Below, piece after piece: positions 1 to 6,746 of a stretch of DNA of 10,614 bases (the first letter of the stretch is position 1; every line of letters starts with the position of its first letter). Source of the DNA: an uncultured Maritalea sp. (lineage in GTDB: Bacteria > Pseudomonadota > Alphaproteobacteria > Rhizobiales > Devosiaceae). The notes beneath the pieces were generated by a model, which made no database searches, was not told the origin of the DNA, and saw only the letters and a list, made by a program, of their open reading frames with translations. Made by a program: the position numbers and the translations under genes. The stretch covers positions 1-10,614 of the forward strand of contig CAJXLH010000067.1 in NCBI GenBank assembly GCA_913055925.1, in the 5' to 3' direction.

Positions 1-136
1 TGGCATGTTGATGGAACTGGCGATTCCACGGGCGCGCGTCAGCGTTTCGTAAAATCAAAGTGCGACATGCTGCCGCACCCAAGGCGCCTCAGCCAAATCG
101 TGTTTTGCCTTGTATATATAGAGTTTTGAACTCCAG
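1..136. other. upstream edge region, no supported gene
   Basis: No complete gene is supported here. A short open frame runs in from the left edge and stops with TAA at 50-52. It could be the last residues of an upstream + strand gene (reading ...ELAIPRARVSVS), but too little is visible to tell. The minus strand offers only short frames without a credible start. From about 110 the sequence turns AT-rich (a TATATATA tract at 113-120), as expected near a promoter for the iron-transport gene downstream. Confidence 0.35.
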
Positions 137-153
137 TTTAGAATTATTCCAAA
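137..153 (+). promoter_or_regulatory. probable Irr box (iron-control element) upstream of fbpAB
   Basis: The sequence TTTAGAATTATTCCAAA has arms TTTAGAA and TTCCAAA around a 3-base spacer. It differs by one base from a perfect TTTAGAA-N3-TTCTAAA dyad, the consensus I recall for the Irr/ICE operator of rhizobial alphaproteobacteria. Irr is a Fur-family regulator that is active when iron is low and can repress or activate depending on operator position. The box lies 113 bases before the fbpA start codon. A weak sigma-70-like pair (TTAGAA at 138-143, TATTCT at 161-166, 17-base spacing) would place the box over the -35 region and spacer, but that promoter is poorly supported. The location before a ferric importer strengthens the call. 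The operator is seen; Irr binding is inferred. Confidence 0.6.
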
Positions 154-266
154 AGACCCCTATTCTACGGGCCTTTGCGGGTGCGTGAGCGCATTGACGG
201 CCAATAAAAAACGCGCAAAAACCACGCTCAACGGAGGGGATCAAACCTCAAATTTTGGAGCGAATG

Positions 267-1298
267 ATGAATTTGACAAAAACACTCGCAGCAACGCTTA
301 TCGCTGGCTCAGCTATTGTTGGCACCGCGGCGACTGCCGAAGAAATCAACCTTTATAGCTACCGTCAGCCTGAGCTTTTGAAACCGCTTACAGACGCGTT
401 TGAAGCTGAAACTGGCATTAAGACAAACGTCTTGTTTGCCAAAAAGGGTCTTGTTGACCGTTTGGTTTCTGAAGGTGAAAATTCACCAGCAGACGTTTTG
501 TTGACAGTTGATATTGGTCGTTTGGACGCCGCTAAACAGGCTGGCATTTGGCAGCCAATCCCAGCAGACGTGACATCACGCGTTCCAGCTGAGTTTGTGG
601 ATACAGATGGCGCTTGGGCCGCTTTGTCACTACGCGCACGTGTTTTCTATGTCTCTAAAGACCGCGTAAGCGACACATCACTTTCATATGCTGACCTTGC
701 TGATCCACGCTGGAAAGGCAAAGTTTGCACACGCTCTGGCCAGCACGTTTACACCATCGGTTTGGTAGCCTCGCAAGTTGTGAACAACGGCGAAGAAGCA
801 ACCAAAACATGGCTTGAAGGCGTTCGTGACAATCTAGCACGCAAACCAACAGGCAACGACCGTGCGCAGGTTAAAGCGATCTTTGCGGGTGAATGCGATA
901 TCTCAATCGGTAACACTTACTATATGGGCAAAATGGTCACCAACGACGCTGAGCCTGAGCAAAAAGATTGGGCGGCGTCAGTTCGCTTGGTCTTCCCAGA
1001 TGCAGACAGCAACAAAACACACGTGAACATTTCTGGTGTTGCTTTGGCGAAAAACGCGCCAAACGCAGAAGGCGCAAAGAAATTCATCTCGTTCCTTCTT
1101 TCAGACAAAGCGCAAGCAATCTACGCAGAACGCAACTTTGAATACCCTGTTGTACCAGGCGTTGAAGCATCTGACCTTGTAAAAGGTTGGGGCGAATTGA
1201 AAGCTGACGACATTAGCCTGACAGCGATTGCTGACAAGCGCGACGAAGCCAGCAAGCTTGTTGACGAAGTGAAATTCGACGAAGGCCCACAAAACTAG
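267..1298 (+). CDS. fbpA: Fe(3+) ABC transporter, periplasmic ferric-binding protein
   Basis: This is the substrate-binding component of a ferric iron importer of the FbpA/FutA/AfuA family, acting in the periplasm. I chose the ATG at 267 (343 aa) because GGAG at 257-260 sits 6 bases before it. An ATG at 264 is too close to that site, and an upstream TTG at 255 would precede it. Residues 1-24 form a Sec signal peptide ending TAATA, before EEINLYSYR. The iron site is recognisable: Tyr32, Tyr162 and the adjacent pair Tyr218-Tyr219 in NTYYMGKM. As I recall, this spacing matches the four-tyrosine clamp of cyanobacterial FutA1. Cys154 and Cys210 may form a disulfide. The length is normal for the family. 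The permease gene follows 63 bases later across a strong hairpin. An Irr-like box upstream suggests induction or control by iron status. The assignment to ferric iron is strong. Whether free Fe3+ or a chelate is bound is not visible. Confidence 0.92.
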   Translation: MNLTKTLAATLIAGSAIVGTAATAEEINLYSYRQPELLKPLTDAFEAETGIKTNVLFAKKGLVDRLVSEGENSPADVLLTVDIGRLDAAKQAGIWQPIPADVTSRVPAEFVDTDGAWAALSLRARVFYVSKDRVSDTSLSYADLADPRWKGKVCTRSGQHVYTIGLVASQVVNNGEEATKTWLEGVRDNLARKPTGNDRAQVKAIFAGECDISIGNTYYMGKMVTNDAEPEQKDWAASVRLVFPDADSNKTHVNISGVALAKNAPNAEGAKKFISFLLSDKAQAIYAERNFEYPVVPGVEASDLVKGWGELKADDISLTAIADKRDEASKLVDEVKFDEGPQN

Positions 1299-1314
1299 GC
1301 TTTGCACATTTACC

Positions 1315-1349
1315 AAATCCGCTATACCTAACATGAGGATAGCGGATTT
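1315..1349 (+). promoter_or_regulatory. intercistronic hairpin between fbpA and fbpB
   Basis: A perfect 11-bp inverted repeat (AAATCCGCTAT at 1315-1325, ATAGCGGATTT at 1339-1349) encloses a 13-base loop. The stem can extend by three pairs (CCT with AGG) past a single bulged A. No T-run follows, so it is unlikely to be a full intrinsic terminator. In importer operons such structures commonly stabilise or partly attenuate the message so that the binding protein is made in excess over the permease. The stem ends only 4 bases before the fbpB ribosome-binding sequence, so it may also limit fbpB translation. The structure is seen; the role is inferred. Confidence 0.7.
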
Positions 1350-1361
1350 GAGTGGAGAAGA

Positions 1362-3026
1362 ATGATCGCTGAGAAAAGCGGCGTAGCTCACAAATACTTC
1401 ACAGGCGCGATTTCGCGCCTGTCTTTGATTGAACTGGTGGTCATCGCCGTCATGGCGCTGCCCACTTTTGCTTTGGCGTGGTTGGCGTTGGGCAACTTCG
1501 GCACCGAAGGCGGATTGTTCTCTCGCATGTTGCCCGTAGCCTTGCGCGAAACGGGTCTTTTGCTTTTACTTGTTGGACTGTTTGCTGGCGCCATCGGCAT
1601 GGTGAGCGCGTGGCTTGTGTCGACATTTGAGTTTCCGGGCAGGCGCTTGTTCGAATGGGCACTCATTCTGCCCCTTGCCATTCCGACCTACATTTCTGCT
1701 TACGCATGGGTTGAGGTCATGGACTTTACCGGCCCGCTTCAATCCTTCATCCGCGCACTAACGGGCGCAAAAACGGTCAAGGAATATTGGTTCCCCGATT
1801 TCCGCACCATTGGCGGCGGCGCATTTGTGATGAGCCTTGTGCTCTATCCATATGTTTATTTGAGCTGCCGCGCATTTTTCCTTATGCAATCCGGTGCGAT
1901 GGCTGCCGCCAGCCGCACACTTGGCGCGGGACCTTGGCGAACATTTAAAGATGTGACGCTGCCGCTTGCCCGTCCGGCAATTATTGTGGGTGTATCGCTT
2001 GCATTGATGGAAGTGATCAACGATGTGGGCGCGGTGGAGTTTTTTGGCGTCAACACCATGACGGCGATTGTTTATGCCACCTGGCTCAATCAATCTAATC
2101 TGCCCGGTGCCGCGCAATTGGCTGTAACGGCTGTGTTGCTTATCGCTGGTTTGATCTGGCTTGAACAACATGAACGCCGCAAGCTGAGCTATCTCAATAA
2201 GCGCGATAGCCGCGTACCGCCGCCGCGCACGAAATTGCGCGCCGCCCATGCGATTTGGGTGAGCTTGTTCTGTGCTGCAATTGTCGGTCTGGGGTTCGTG
2301 GTGCCGGTGCTTGAACTCTTATCCACTGCCATTGTCCGCTTTATGCGCGGTGCGGTGGATGGAGAGATTTTGGAAGCACTTTGGACCACGGTTTGGCTGG
2401 CGCTGATCGGCGCGCTGATTTGTGTCGCGGTGGGCTATTTCACCGCGCGGCGCATGGTTAATGCAGATGGCAGCCGCAATCTTTCTTACCTCGCCACCTT
2501 CGGCTATGCGGTGCCTGGCACTATTTTGGCCATCGGCATTGTGGTGCCGCTAGGCTTTTTGGATGGCGTGATAAACGACGCCACCCGCGCATGGTTTGGC
2601 GTCACGGTGGGGCTGGTGCTTTCCGGCTCCCCTATCGCGATTATTTATGCTTATTCGGTTCGCTTTCTTACCGTCAGCCACAATTCGCTTGAAAGCGCGA
2701 TGAAGAAACGCGGCACAAGCCTGATGGAAGCCGCCCATGTACTTGGCGCAAACCGATGGCGCACGCTTATCGAGGTCGACCTGCCAACCCTGCGCCCAGC
2801 TTTAGTCGCGGCCCTTACGCTTGTGTTTGTGGAATGTATCAAAGAACTGCCCGCAACTTTGCTCTTGCGGCCGCTCGGTCTCGAAACTTTGGCCACATTT
2901 GTTTACGCCGAAGCCAGCCTTGAAAACTTTGAATCTGCTGCTGTGCCTGCGCTTCTGATTATTTTCATCGCACTGGTGCCTGCGGTGCTGGGTGGGAAAT
3001 TACAGGGCAGTGAGCGGGAAGGGTGA
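1362..3026 (+). CDS. fbpB: Fe(3+) ABC transporter, fused two-domain permease
   Basis: This inner-membrane permease of 554 aa receives Fe3+ from the FbpA-type binding protein. It is a tandem fusion of two MetI-like transmembrane domains, the normal form in the FbpB/AfuB/FutB/SfuB family. The first domain spans roughly residues 55-270 and the second roughly 330-550, joined by a basic cytoplasmic stretch near 265-295 (HERRKLSYLNKRDSR). Each domain carries an EAA-type loop that docks an ATPase. The first is degenerate, at about residues 181-204 (AAASRTLGAG ... LPLARP). The second is canonical, at about 456-478 (EAAHVLGANR ... LPTLRP). At least ten hydrophobic segments are apparent. The ATG is preceded by GGAGAAG. 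No ATPase gene lies next to it: the following genes are an unrelated channel and nucleotidyltransferase, so the energising subunit must be encoded elsewhere. Confidence 0.92.
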   Translation: MIAEKSGVAHKYFTGAISRLSLIELVVIAVMALPTFALAWLALGNFGTEGGLFSRMLPVALRETGLLLLLVGLFAGAIGMVSAWLVSTFEFPGRRLFEWALILPLAIPTYISAYAWVEVMDFTGPLQSFIRALTGAKTVKEYWFPDFRTIGGGAFVMSLVLYPYVYLSCRAFFLMQSGAMAAASRTLGAGPWRTFKDVTLPLARPAIIVGVSLALMEVINDVGAVEFFGVNTMTAIVYATWLNQSNLPGAAQLAVTAVLLIAGLIWLEQHERRKLSYLNKRDSRVPPPRTKLRAAHAIWVSLFCAAIVGLGFVVPVLELLSTAIVRFMRGAVDGEILEALWTTVWLALIGALICVAVGYFTARRMVNADGSRNLSYLATFGYAVPGTILAIGIVVPLGFLDGVINDATRAWFGVTVGLVLSGSPIAIIYAYSVRFLTVSHNSLESAMKKRGTSLMEAAHVLGANRWRTLIEVDLPTLRPALVAALTLVFVECIKELPATLLLRPLGLETLATFVYAEASLENFESAAVPALLIIFIALVPAVLGGKLQGSEREG

Positions 3027-3152
3027 TTGTGGGAAGGCTGGTTTGAGCCCCTCTCTACAAAACTTATGAAATGCTGCCGATGTCTGCTATGGTGGTGTCA
3101 AAGAGCCGATACAGTTGTTGCTGGCCGCAAATCGTTATTTTAGGATGAATAT

Positions 3153-4055
3153 ATGCAAGACGGTTCATCATCAAAAACAAACAGATCGCGCAATTTCTTC
3201 AAACTATCTGATCCATTTGAAGAAGTAGGTAGTCCTGATGAAATGTTCAAGATCATGGAGGGTGATACAGTTTCGGTGGCGGATATACTGTTTAAGCCAA
3301 ATGAACTGTTCGGCGACCCTGCGTCGCATCGAAGGCAAATAAAGAAGAAGGAATTCGTGAACGTCAGCTTCACCCGAACGATAATCCGGCATGTTGATTT
3401 TTATGACTGTGTGTTTCGTCAATGTCTATTCGTCGGAAGCAGGATAGAAGAGTGTGAATTTCATGACTGCAGGTTCGTCGACTGCAACACACATAAGATC
3501 GAGTTCAAGGGCGTTTATATCGATCCCGTTGCCTTCAATGACTGCCTTTCACCAGACGAGCATCAAAATATCGGTACTCACCTTTACCAACGATTGATGA
3601 ACAATTCGAAAGATGAGAACCAGCCCGCATTCGGACGGTTGGCTAGTTTTAACTTCAACAGATGGATGAGCTATCAATTAACCTATGAAGCGAAGAAAAC
3701 ATGGCAGTCCAGCAAGGTTAAGTCGGTTTGGCTGCAACTGACCTCACTCGGTCGCAAATTATGGGGGGTGTGGGGAGCAGGAGTACGACTGAGGCGTTTT
3801 ATGACCTGTTTCCTCGTCGTGATTTTACTCTTCAGCCTACTTAACTTCAGCCTTCGAACTGTCATGGGTCTACCTGAAGTCGACTCTTTTGTCGACGCGA
3901 TGTACTTCACTGTCATCACGCTGACGACCATTGGGTACGGTGAAATCACTCCTGATGAGACTTGGGGGAAAGTGATCATCGCCGGACAGGGATTCTTTGG
4001 CTTCTTTTTGTTTGCTCTTGCAGCATCAACAATCTTTCGACGGATAGGAACATGA
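3153..4055 (+). CDS. pentapeptide-repeat protein fused to a two-helix potassium-type channel pore
   Basis: This is a probable inner-membrane ion channel of 300 aa with a cytosolic N-terminal sensor or scaffold. Residues 68-122 contain degenerate pentapeptide repeats (every fifth residue F, C or I, as in VDFYDCVFRQCLFVG and CEFHDCRFVDC), which fold as a right-handed quadrilateral helix. A linker with alpha-helical character (about 140-212) leads to the pore module. That module has a first transmembrane helix at about 216-236, a pore helix and selectivity filter TTIGYGE at 258-264, and a second helix at about 272-294. The GYG filter points to K+ selectivity; the residue after it is Glu rather than the more common Asp. 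Only about six residues follow the last helix, so there is no C-terminal RCK or cyclic-nucleotide domain. Any gating input must come from the N-terminal part or a partner. AGGA 7 bases before the ATG fixes the start. The stop overlaps the next gene's start. Family architecture is clear; the physiological role is unknown. Confidence 0.85.
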   Translation: MQDGSSSKTNRSRNFFKLSDPFEEVGSPDEMFKIMEGDTVSVADILFKPNELFGDPASHRRQIKKKEFVNVSFTRTIIRHVDFYDCVFRQCLFVGSRIEECEFHDCRFVDCNTHKIEFKGVYIDPVAFNDCLSPDEHQNIGTHLYQRLMNNSKDENQPAFGRLASFNFNRWMSYQLTYEAKKTWQSSKVKSVWLQLTSLGRKLWGVWGAGVRLRRFMTCFLVVILLFSLLNFSLRTVMGLPEVDSFVDAMYFTVITLTTIGYGEITPDETWGKVIIAGQGFFGFFLFALAASTIFRRIGT

Positions 4056-5011
4056 TCGCAAGTGCAACCTCCGATGTCAGCATTTGTGTTTTCGGGTCAT
4101 CTGCTAGGGCTACGAACGATGCAATTAGCGACCGAGACGTATTGATCGTGGCGAACGATATAGCGTCAACGAAGGATATTGTCGCTGAATGGACGAAACA
4201 GGGTTGGTCAGTGTCGCTTTACTCTCGAAAAAGGCTCAGAAACGTTGCCAAAATTGGGAGCCTTTTCGTCAAACATCTCCAACTTGAAGGGATAGTTCTA
4301 TCAGACCCGTCCGGTTGGCTTTCAAAAATTTTGGAAGAATTTTGTGTAAAACAGTCCTACTACTCTGAAATTGCTGACGCTCTGGACTTGGCTTTGCCCC
4401 TACAACGACTGAAGGGCGTTGGCATAGAGGTGGACCAAGCACTGGCCGCAGATATAGGGTATGTGTTCTTGCGTAACTATGCGATTTATCGCTGTGCAGA
4501 ACAGCAGACTTATTTATTTGACTACAGAGCTTTGCTTGAAGAGTTGCAGGGTATAGAAAAATTCAGTGATAGGTGTCGATCCCAACTTATGCGCCTTCGC
4601 ATAGGAAAGCACATCTATCGTTCCGGAAATTTGAGACGACGAGACCTCTCAGGCTTGGAGCTTGTGACAGACTGTCTTGAAGAAGCCTGTTCCAACTTGA
4701 CACTTAACCGCATCGAGCAAAACACGCCAGTTAGGTTCCTTGCTACACCGTATTCCACACTTCGCGATTGCGAGGCGGCTTTGGTATCAAATGGGCTATT
4801 TAACACAAATCGAGCTTCGATGCCTTATCCACTAAAAAAAATATGGAAGATGATTAGGAACCCAAAGGACTATAGTTGGGACGTATCAAGGATTGATGAA
4901 ACGTGGGTCGCAAGATCCAATAAAGTGATAGCTGGCTTGAATTCGACTACAAGTTCAGATGTGATTGTTTCTGATGAAAAACAGCGAAGCGACTTTACTA
5001 GCTTGCCGTAA
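4052..5011 (+). CDS. minimal nucleotidyltransferase-like protein with long helical C-terminal region
   Basis: This is a 319-aa soluble protein. Its N-terminal 95 residues look like a DNA polymerase beta-superfamily (MNT/NTP_transf_2) nucleotidyltransferase. The motif VFGSSARATNDAISDRDVLI carries the GS pair (15-16) and the D-x-D metal ligands Asp27 and Asp29, with the 10-residue spacing seen in MNT proteins. The later stretch LFVKHLQLEGIVLSDP (71-86) also resembles the end of that domain. The third acidic residue is not obvious: the strand where it is expected reads VSLYS (53-57). The rest (about 95-319) is mostly helical with no domain I recognise. RLRIGKH at 181-187 formally fits the R-x5-H pattern of HEPN RNases, but that is weak. 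The ATG overlaps the channel gene's TGA (ATGA), with AGGA just upstream, so I reject an earlier in-frame ATG at 3962 inside the channel gene. AGG, AGA and ATA codons are frequent, unlike in the flanking transport genes. The substrate is unknown. Confidence 0.72.
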   Translation: MIASATSDVSICVFGSSARATNDAISDRDVLIVANDIASTKDIVAEWTKQGWSVSLYSRKRLRNVAKIGSLFVKHLQLEGIVLSDPSGWLSKILEEFCVKQSYYSEIADALDLALPLQRLKGVGIEVDQALAADIGYVFLRNYAIYRCAEQQTYLFDYRALLEELQGIEKFSDRCRSQLMRLRIGKHIYRSGNLRRRDLSGLELVTDCLEEACSNLTLNRIEQNTPVRFLATPYSTLRDCEAALVSNGLFNTNRASMPYPLKKIWKMIRNPKDYSWDVSRIDETWVARSNKVIAGLNSTTSSDVIVSDEKQRSDFTSLP

Positions 5012-5252
5012 GCAGACGTTGATAAAAATGCTTGAAACGGTCACTTTGTCCGCTTAGCCGTCATTCAAATCACGAAATAGGACAAATCAAACCGAACGGT
5101 CGGTCTTTTCAACCTTCAGGCACCACCCCCCTTACGCAAAAATACCGCATCACAAACGTTTCATCGCGTGCAACCAAAGTTGGCTTTTGCATTTCTTTTG
5201 CTTTCCGATAGAACTATGGACAGATTTTACCCACAACTAACCGGGATGAGAA
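5012..5252. other. intergenic region before the peptide-transporter operon
   Basis: No coding sequence is supported in these 241 bases. They hold the palindrome described separately, and presumably the 3' end of the channel-nucleotidyltransferase transcript and the promoter of the transporter operon. The best promoter-like pair is poor: TTGCAT at 5187-5192 and TAGAAC at 5209-5214, with a 16-base spacer. GGGA at 5243-5246 is the ribosome-binding sequence of the next gene. Confidence 0.45.
5091..5104. promoter_or_regulatory. 14-bp near-palindrome, operator or weak terminator
   Basis: ACCGAACGGTCGGT matches its own reverse complement at 12 of 14 positions. It resembles the even-length dyads bound by TetR-family repressors (general form ACCGAC-CGGTCGGT). 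It can alternatively be read as a 5-bp hairpin (ACCGA/TCGGT, loop ACGG) followed by CTTTTC, which would be a weak intrinsic terminator for the preceding gene pair. The two readings cannot be separated by eye. No TetR gene is present in this window. Confidence 0.4.
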
Positions 5253-6740
5253 ATGTCGCAAATTATTGAAAAGACGGTCAAAAAATCGCTCGCGACTGCC
5301 GCGATACTTAGCTTTACTGCTTTTGGCGCGCTTGCAAGTGAGCTGACCGTTGGACAGGTTTTGGAACCGCCTCACCTTGATCCAACTGCCGGCGCTGCCG
5401 CTGCGATTGATGAGATCGTTTATGCCAACATTTTCGAAGGGCTAACGCGCATAGACCAAAATGGTGCTGTTCAACCCTCTTTGGCAACGTCTTGGACCAT
5501 TTCAGATGATGGTTTGACCTACACCTTTAATTTGAAGAAAGACGTGATATTCCACGACGGTACGACATTTGACGCTGACGATGTTCTGTTCACTTTTGAG
5601 CGCGCGCGCGCGGAAGACAGCACCAACGCGCAAAAAGGTATCTTTGCGCCAATCACCGCCGTTGAAGCGGTAGATACGCACACTGTAAATATCACCATCG
5701 CGCAGCCGCAGGGCGACTTTTTGTTCAATATTGGTCGTGGCGACGCTGTAGTTGTGGCACCGGAAAGCGCTGAGACAAATGTGTCGACACCGGTTGGCAC
5801 CGGACCATTTAAATTTGTGAAATGGGATAAAGGCAGCCGCGTTGTTATCGAGAAAAACGCCGCATACACTGGCGAAGCAGCTTCCATCGACAAAGCAACC
5901 ATCGTTTTCATTTCAGATCCGAACGCTGCGCAAAACGCCTTGCTGGCTGGTGAAGTAGACGGCTTTGCCAACTTCCCGGCGCCAGAGAGCCTTTCCATTT
6001 TTGAAGCTGACCCGCGTTTCAACGTGTTGCGTGGTTCAACTGAAGGCGAAACCATCCTTTCGATCAACAACGCCAAAGCGCCATTTAACGATGTGCGTGT
6101 GCGTCAGGCCGTTGCTCATGCGCTGCATCGCCAAGCCATTATTGATGGTGCAATGTTTGGTAACGGCACACCAATTGGCACACACTTTGCGCCGCACCAC
6201 CCATTCTATGAGGATTTGATCGGCACCTATCCGCGCGACATCGAGAAAGCCAAAGCGCTTTTGGCGGATGCTGGTTATCCAGAAGGGTTCAAAGCCACAT
6301 TTAAACTGCCACCACCAACATATTCACGTCGTGGCGGTCAGATTATTGCGGCGCAACTCCGCGAAATCGGTATTGAACTGGAGTTGATCAATGTGGATTG
6401 GCCGCAATGGCTTGCAGATGGGGTCAAGGCTAAGGACTACGACTTTTCCATCGTGAGCCACGTCGAGCCGTTCGACATCGGCATTTATGCGAACCCAGAC
6501 TATTATTTCCAGTATGACAATGTGGTTTTGCAGGCGATTATTGAAAAGCTCAATGTGACGGCCGACGAAGCGAAACGCGAAGAGTTGGCGCGCGCTGCAC
6601 AAAAGATCATCACCGAAGACGCGGTAAATGGCTATTTGTTCCAATTGGCGAAAACTGGCGTTTGGAAAGCCGAACTTGAAGGCATGTGGCCAAACTCACC
6701 TGTGGAAGGCAACGACCTAACCGCAGTGCGGTGGAAATAA
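5253..6740 (+). CDS. peptide-type ABC transporter substrate-binding protein (SBP_bac_5, DppA/OppA family)
   Basis: This is the periplasmic binding component of a Dpp/Opp/Nik-type importer, 495 aa, a usual length for the family. A Sec signal peptide covers residues 1-28 (basic start EKTVKK, hydrophobic core, ending GALA before SELTVG). There is no lipobox cysteine, so the mature protein is soluble. Family hallmarks are present in order: SLATSW followed by DGLTYTFNLK, then FHDGTTFDADDVLFTFERA in the first 125 residues, and PVGTGPFKFVKWDKGSR about a third of the way in. The start is supported by GGGA 6 bases upstream. It heads a set encoding two permeases and a fused ATPase. The ligand is probably an oligopeptide or dipeptide, but members of this family also bind glutathione, nickel chelates, opines or sugars. 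The sequence alone does not decide. Confidence 0.9.
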   Translation: MSQIIEKTVKKSLATAAILSFTAFGALASELTVGQVLEPPHLDPTAGAAAAIDEIVYANIFEGLTRIDQNGAVQPSLATSWTISDDGLTYTFNLKKDVIFHDGTTFDADDVLFTFERARAEDSTNAQKGIFAPITAVEAVDTHTVNITIAQPQGDFLFNIGRGDAVVVAPESAETNVSTPVGTGPFKFVKWDKGSRVVIEKNAAYTGEAASIDKATIVFISDPNAAQNALLAGEVDGFANFPAPESLSIFEADPRFNVLRGSTEGETILSINNAKAPFNDVRVRQAVAHALHRQAIIDGAMFGNGTPIGTHFAPHHPFYEDLIGTYPRDIEKAKALLADAGYPEGFKATFKLPPPTYSRRGGQIIAAQLREIGIELELINVDWPQWLADGVKAKDYDFSIVSHVEPFDIGIYANPDYYFQYDNVVLQAIIEKLNVTADEAKREELARAAQKIITEDAVNGYLFQLAKTGVWKAELEGMWPNSPVEGNDLTAVRWK

Positions 6741-6746
6741 GCTTGA

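Noticed and set aside
44..130. Minus-strand frame ending ...DLAEAPWVRQHVAL that could pass as a protein C-terminus
   Set aside because: An in-frame stop lies a short way upstream (near 160) and there is no start codon between, so no gene of meaningful size fits.
186..230. Inverted repeat TGAGCG/CGCTCA in the fbpA leader, considered as a riboswitch or hairpin
   Set aside because: Only 6 bp with a 33-base loop and no further conserved structure recognised; probably chance.
1758..2249. Minus-strand open frame of 163 codons
   Set aside because: Antisense to fbpB; His/Cys/Arg-rich composition typical of a shadow frame.
3962..4051. Longer N-terminus for the nucleotidyltransferase, adding 30 residues from an ATG at 3962
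   Set aside because: It lies wholly inside the channel's second transmembrane helix coding region, has no ribosome-binding sequence, and adds a stretch unlike the family. The ATGA overlap start at 4052 places the domain normally.
4052..5011. CBASS-type CD-NTase (cGAS-like) identity
   Set aside because: The GS-x10-DxD spacing and the following EGIVLSDP segment fit MNT-type nucleotidyltransferases better, and no CBASS accessory genes (Cap2/Cap3 or HORMA/TRIP13) are nearby.
5580..5612. GCGCGCGCGC run within the binding-protein gene, considered as a repeat or slippage site
   Set aside because: It is a short run encoding ERARAE in an intact reading frame; ordinary coding sequence in a GC-rich genome.
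5519..6076. Minus-strand open frame of 185 codons
   Set aside because: Antisense to the substrate-binding protein gene, with no domain, credible start signal or context.
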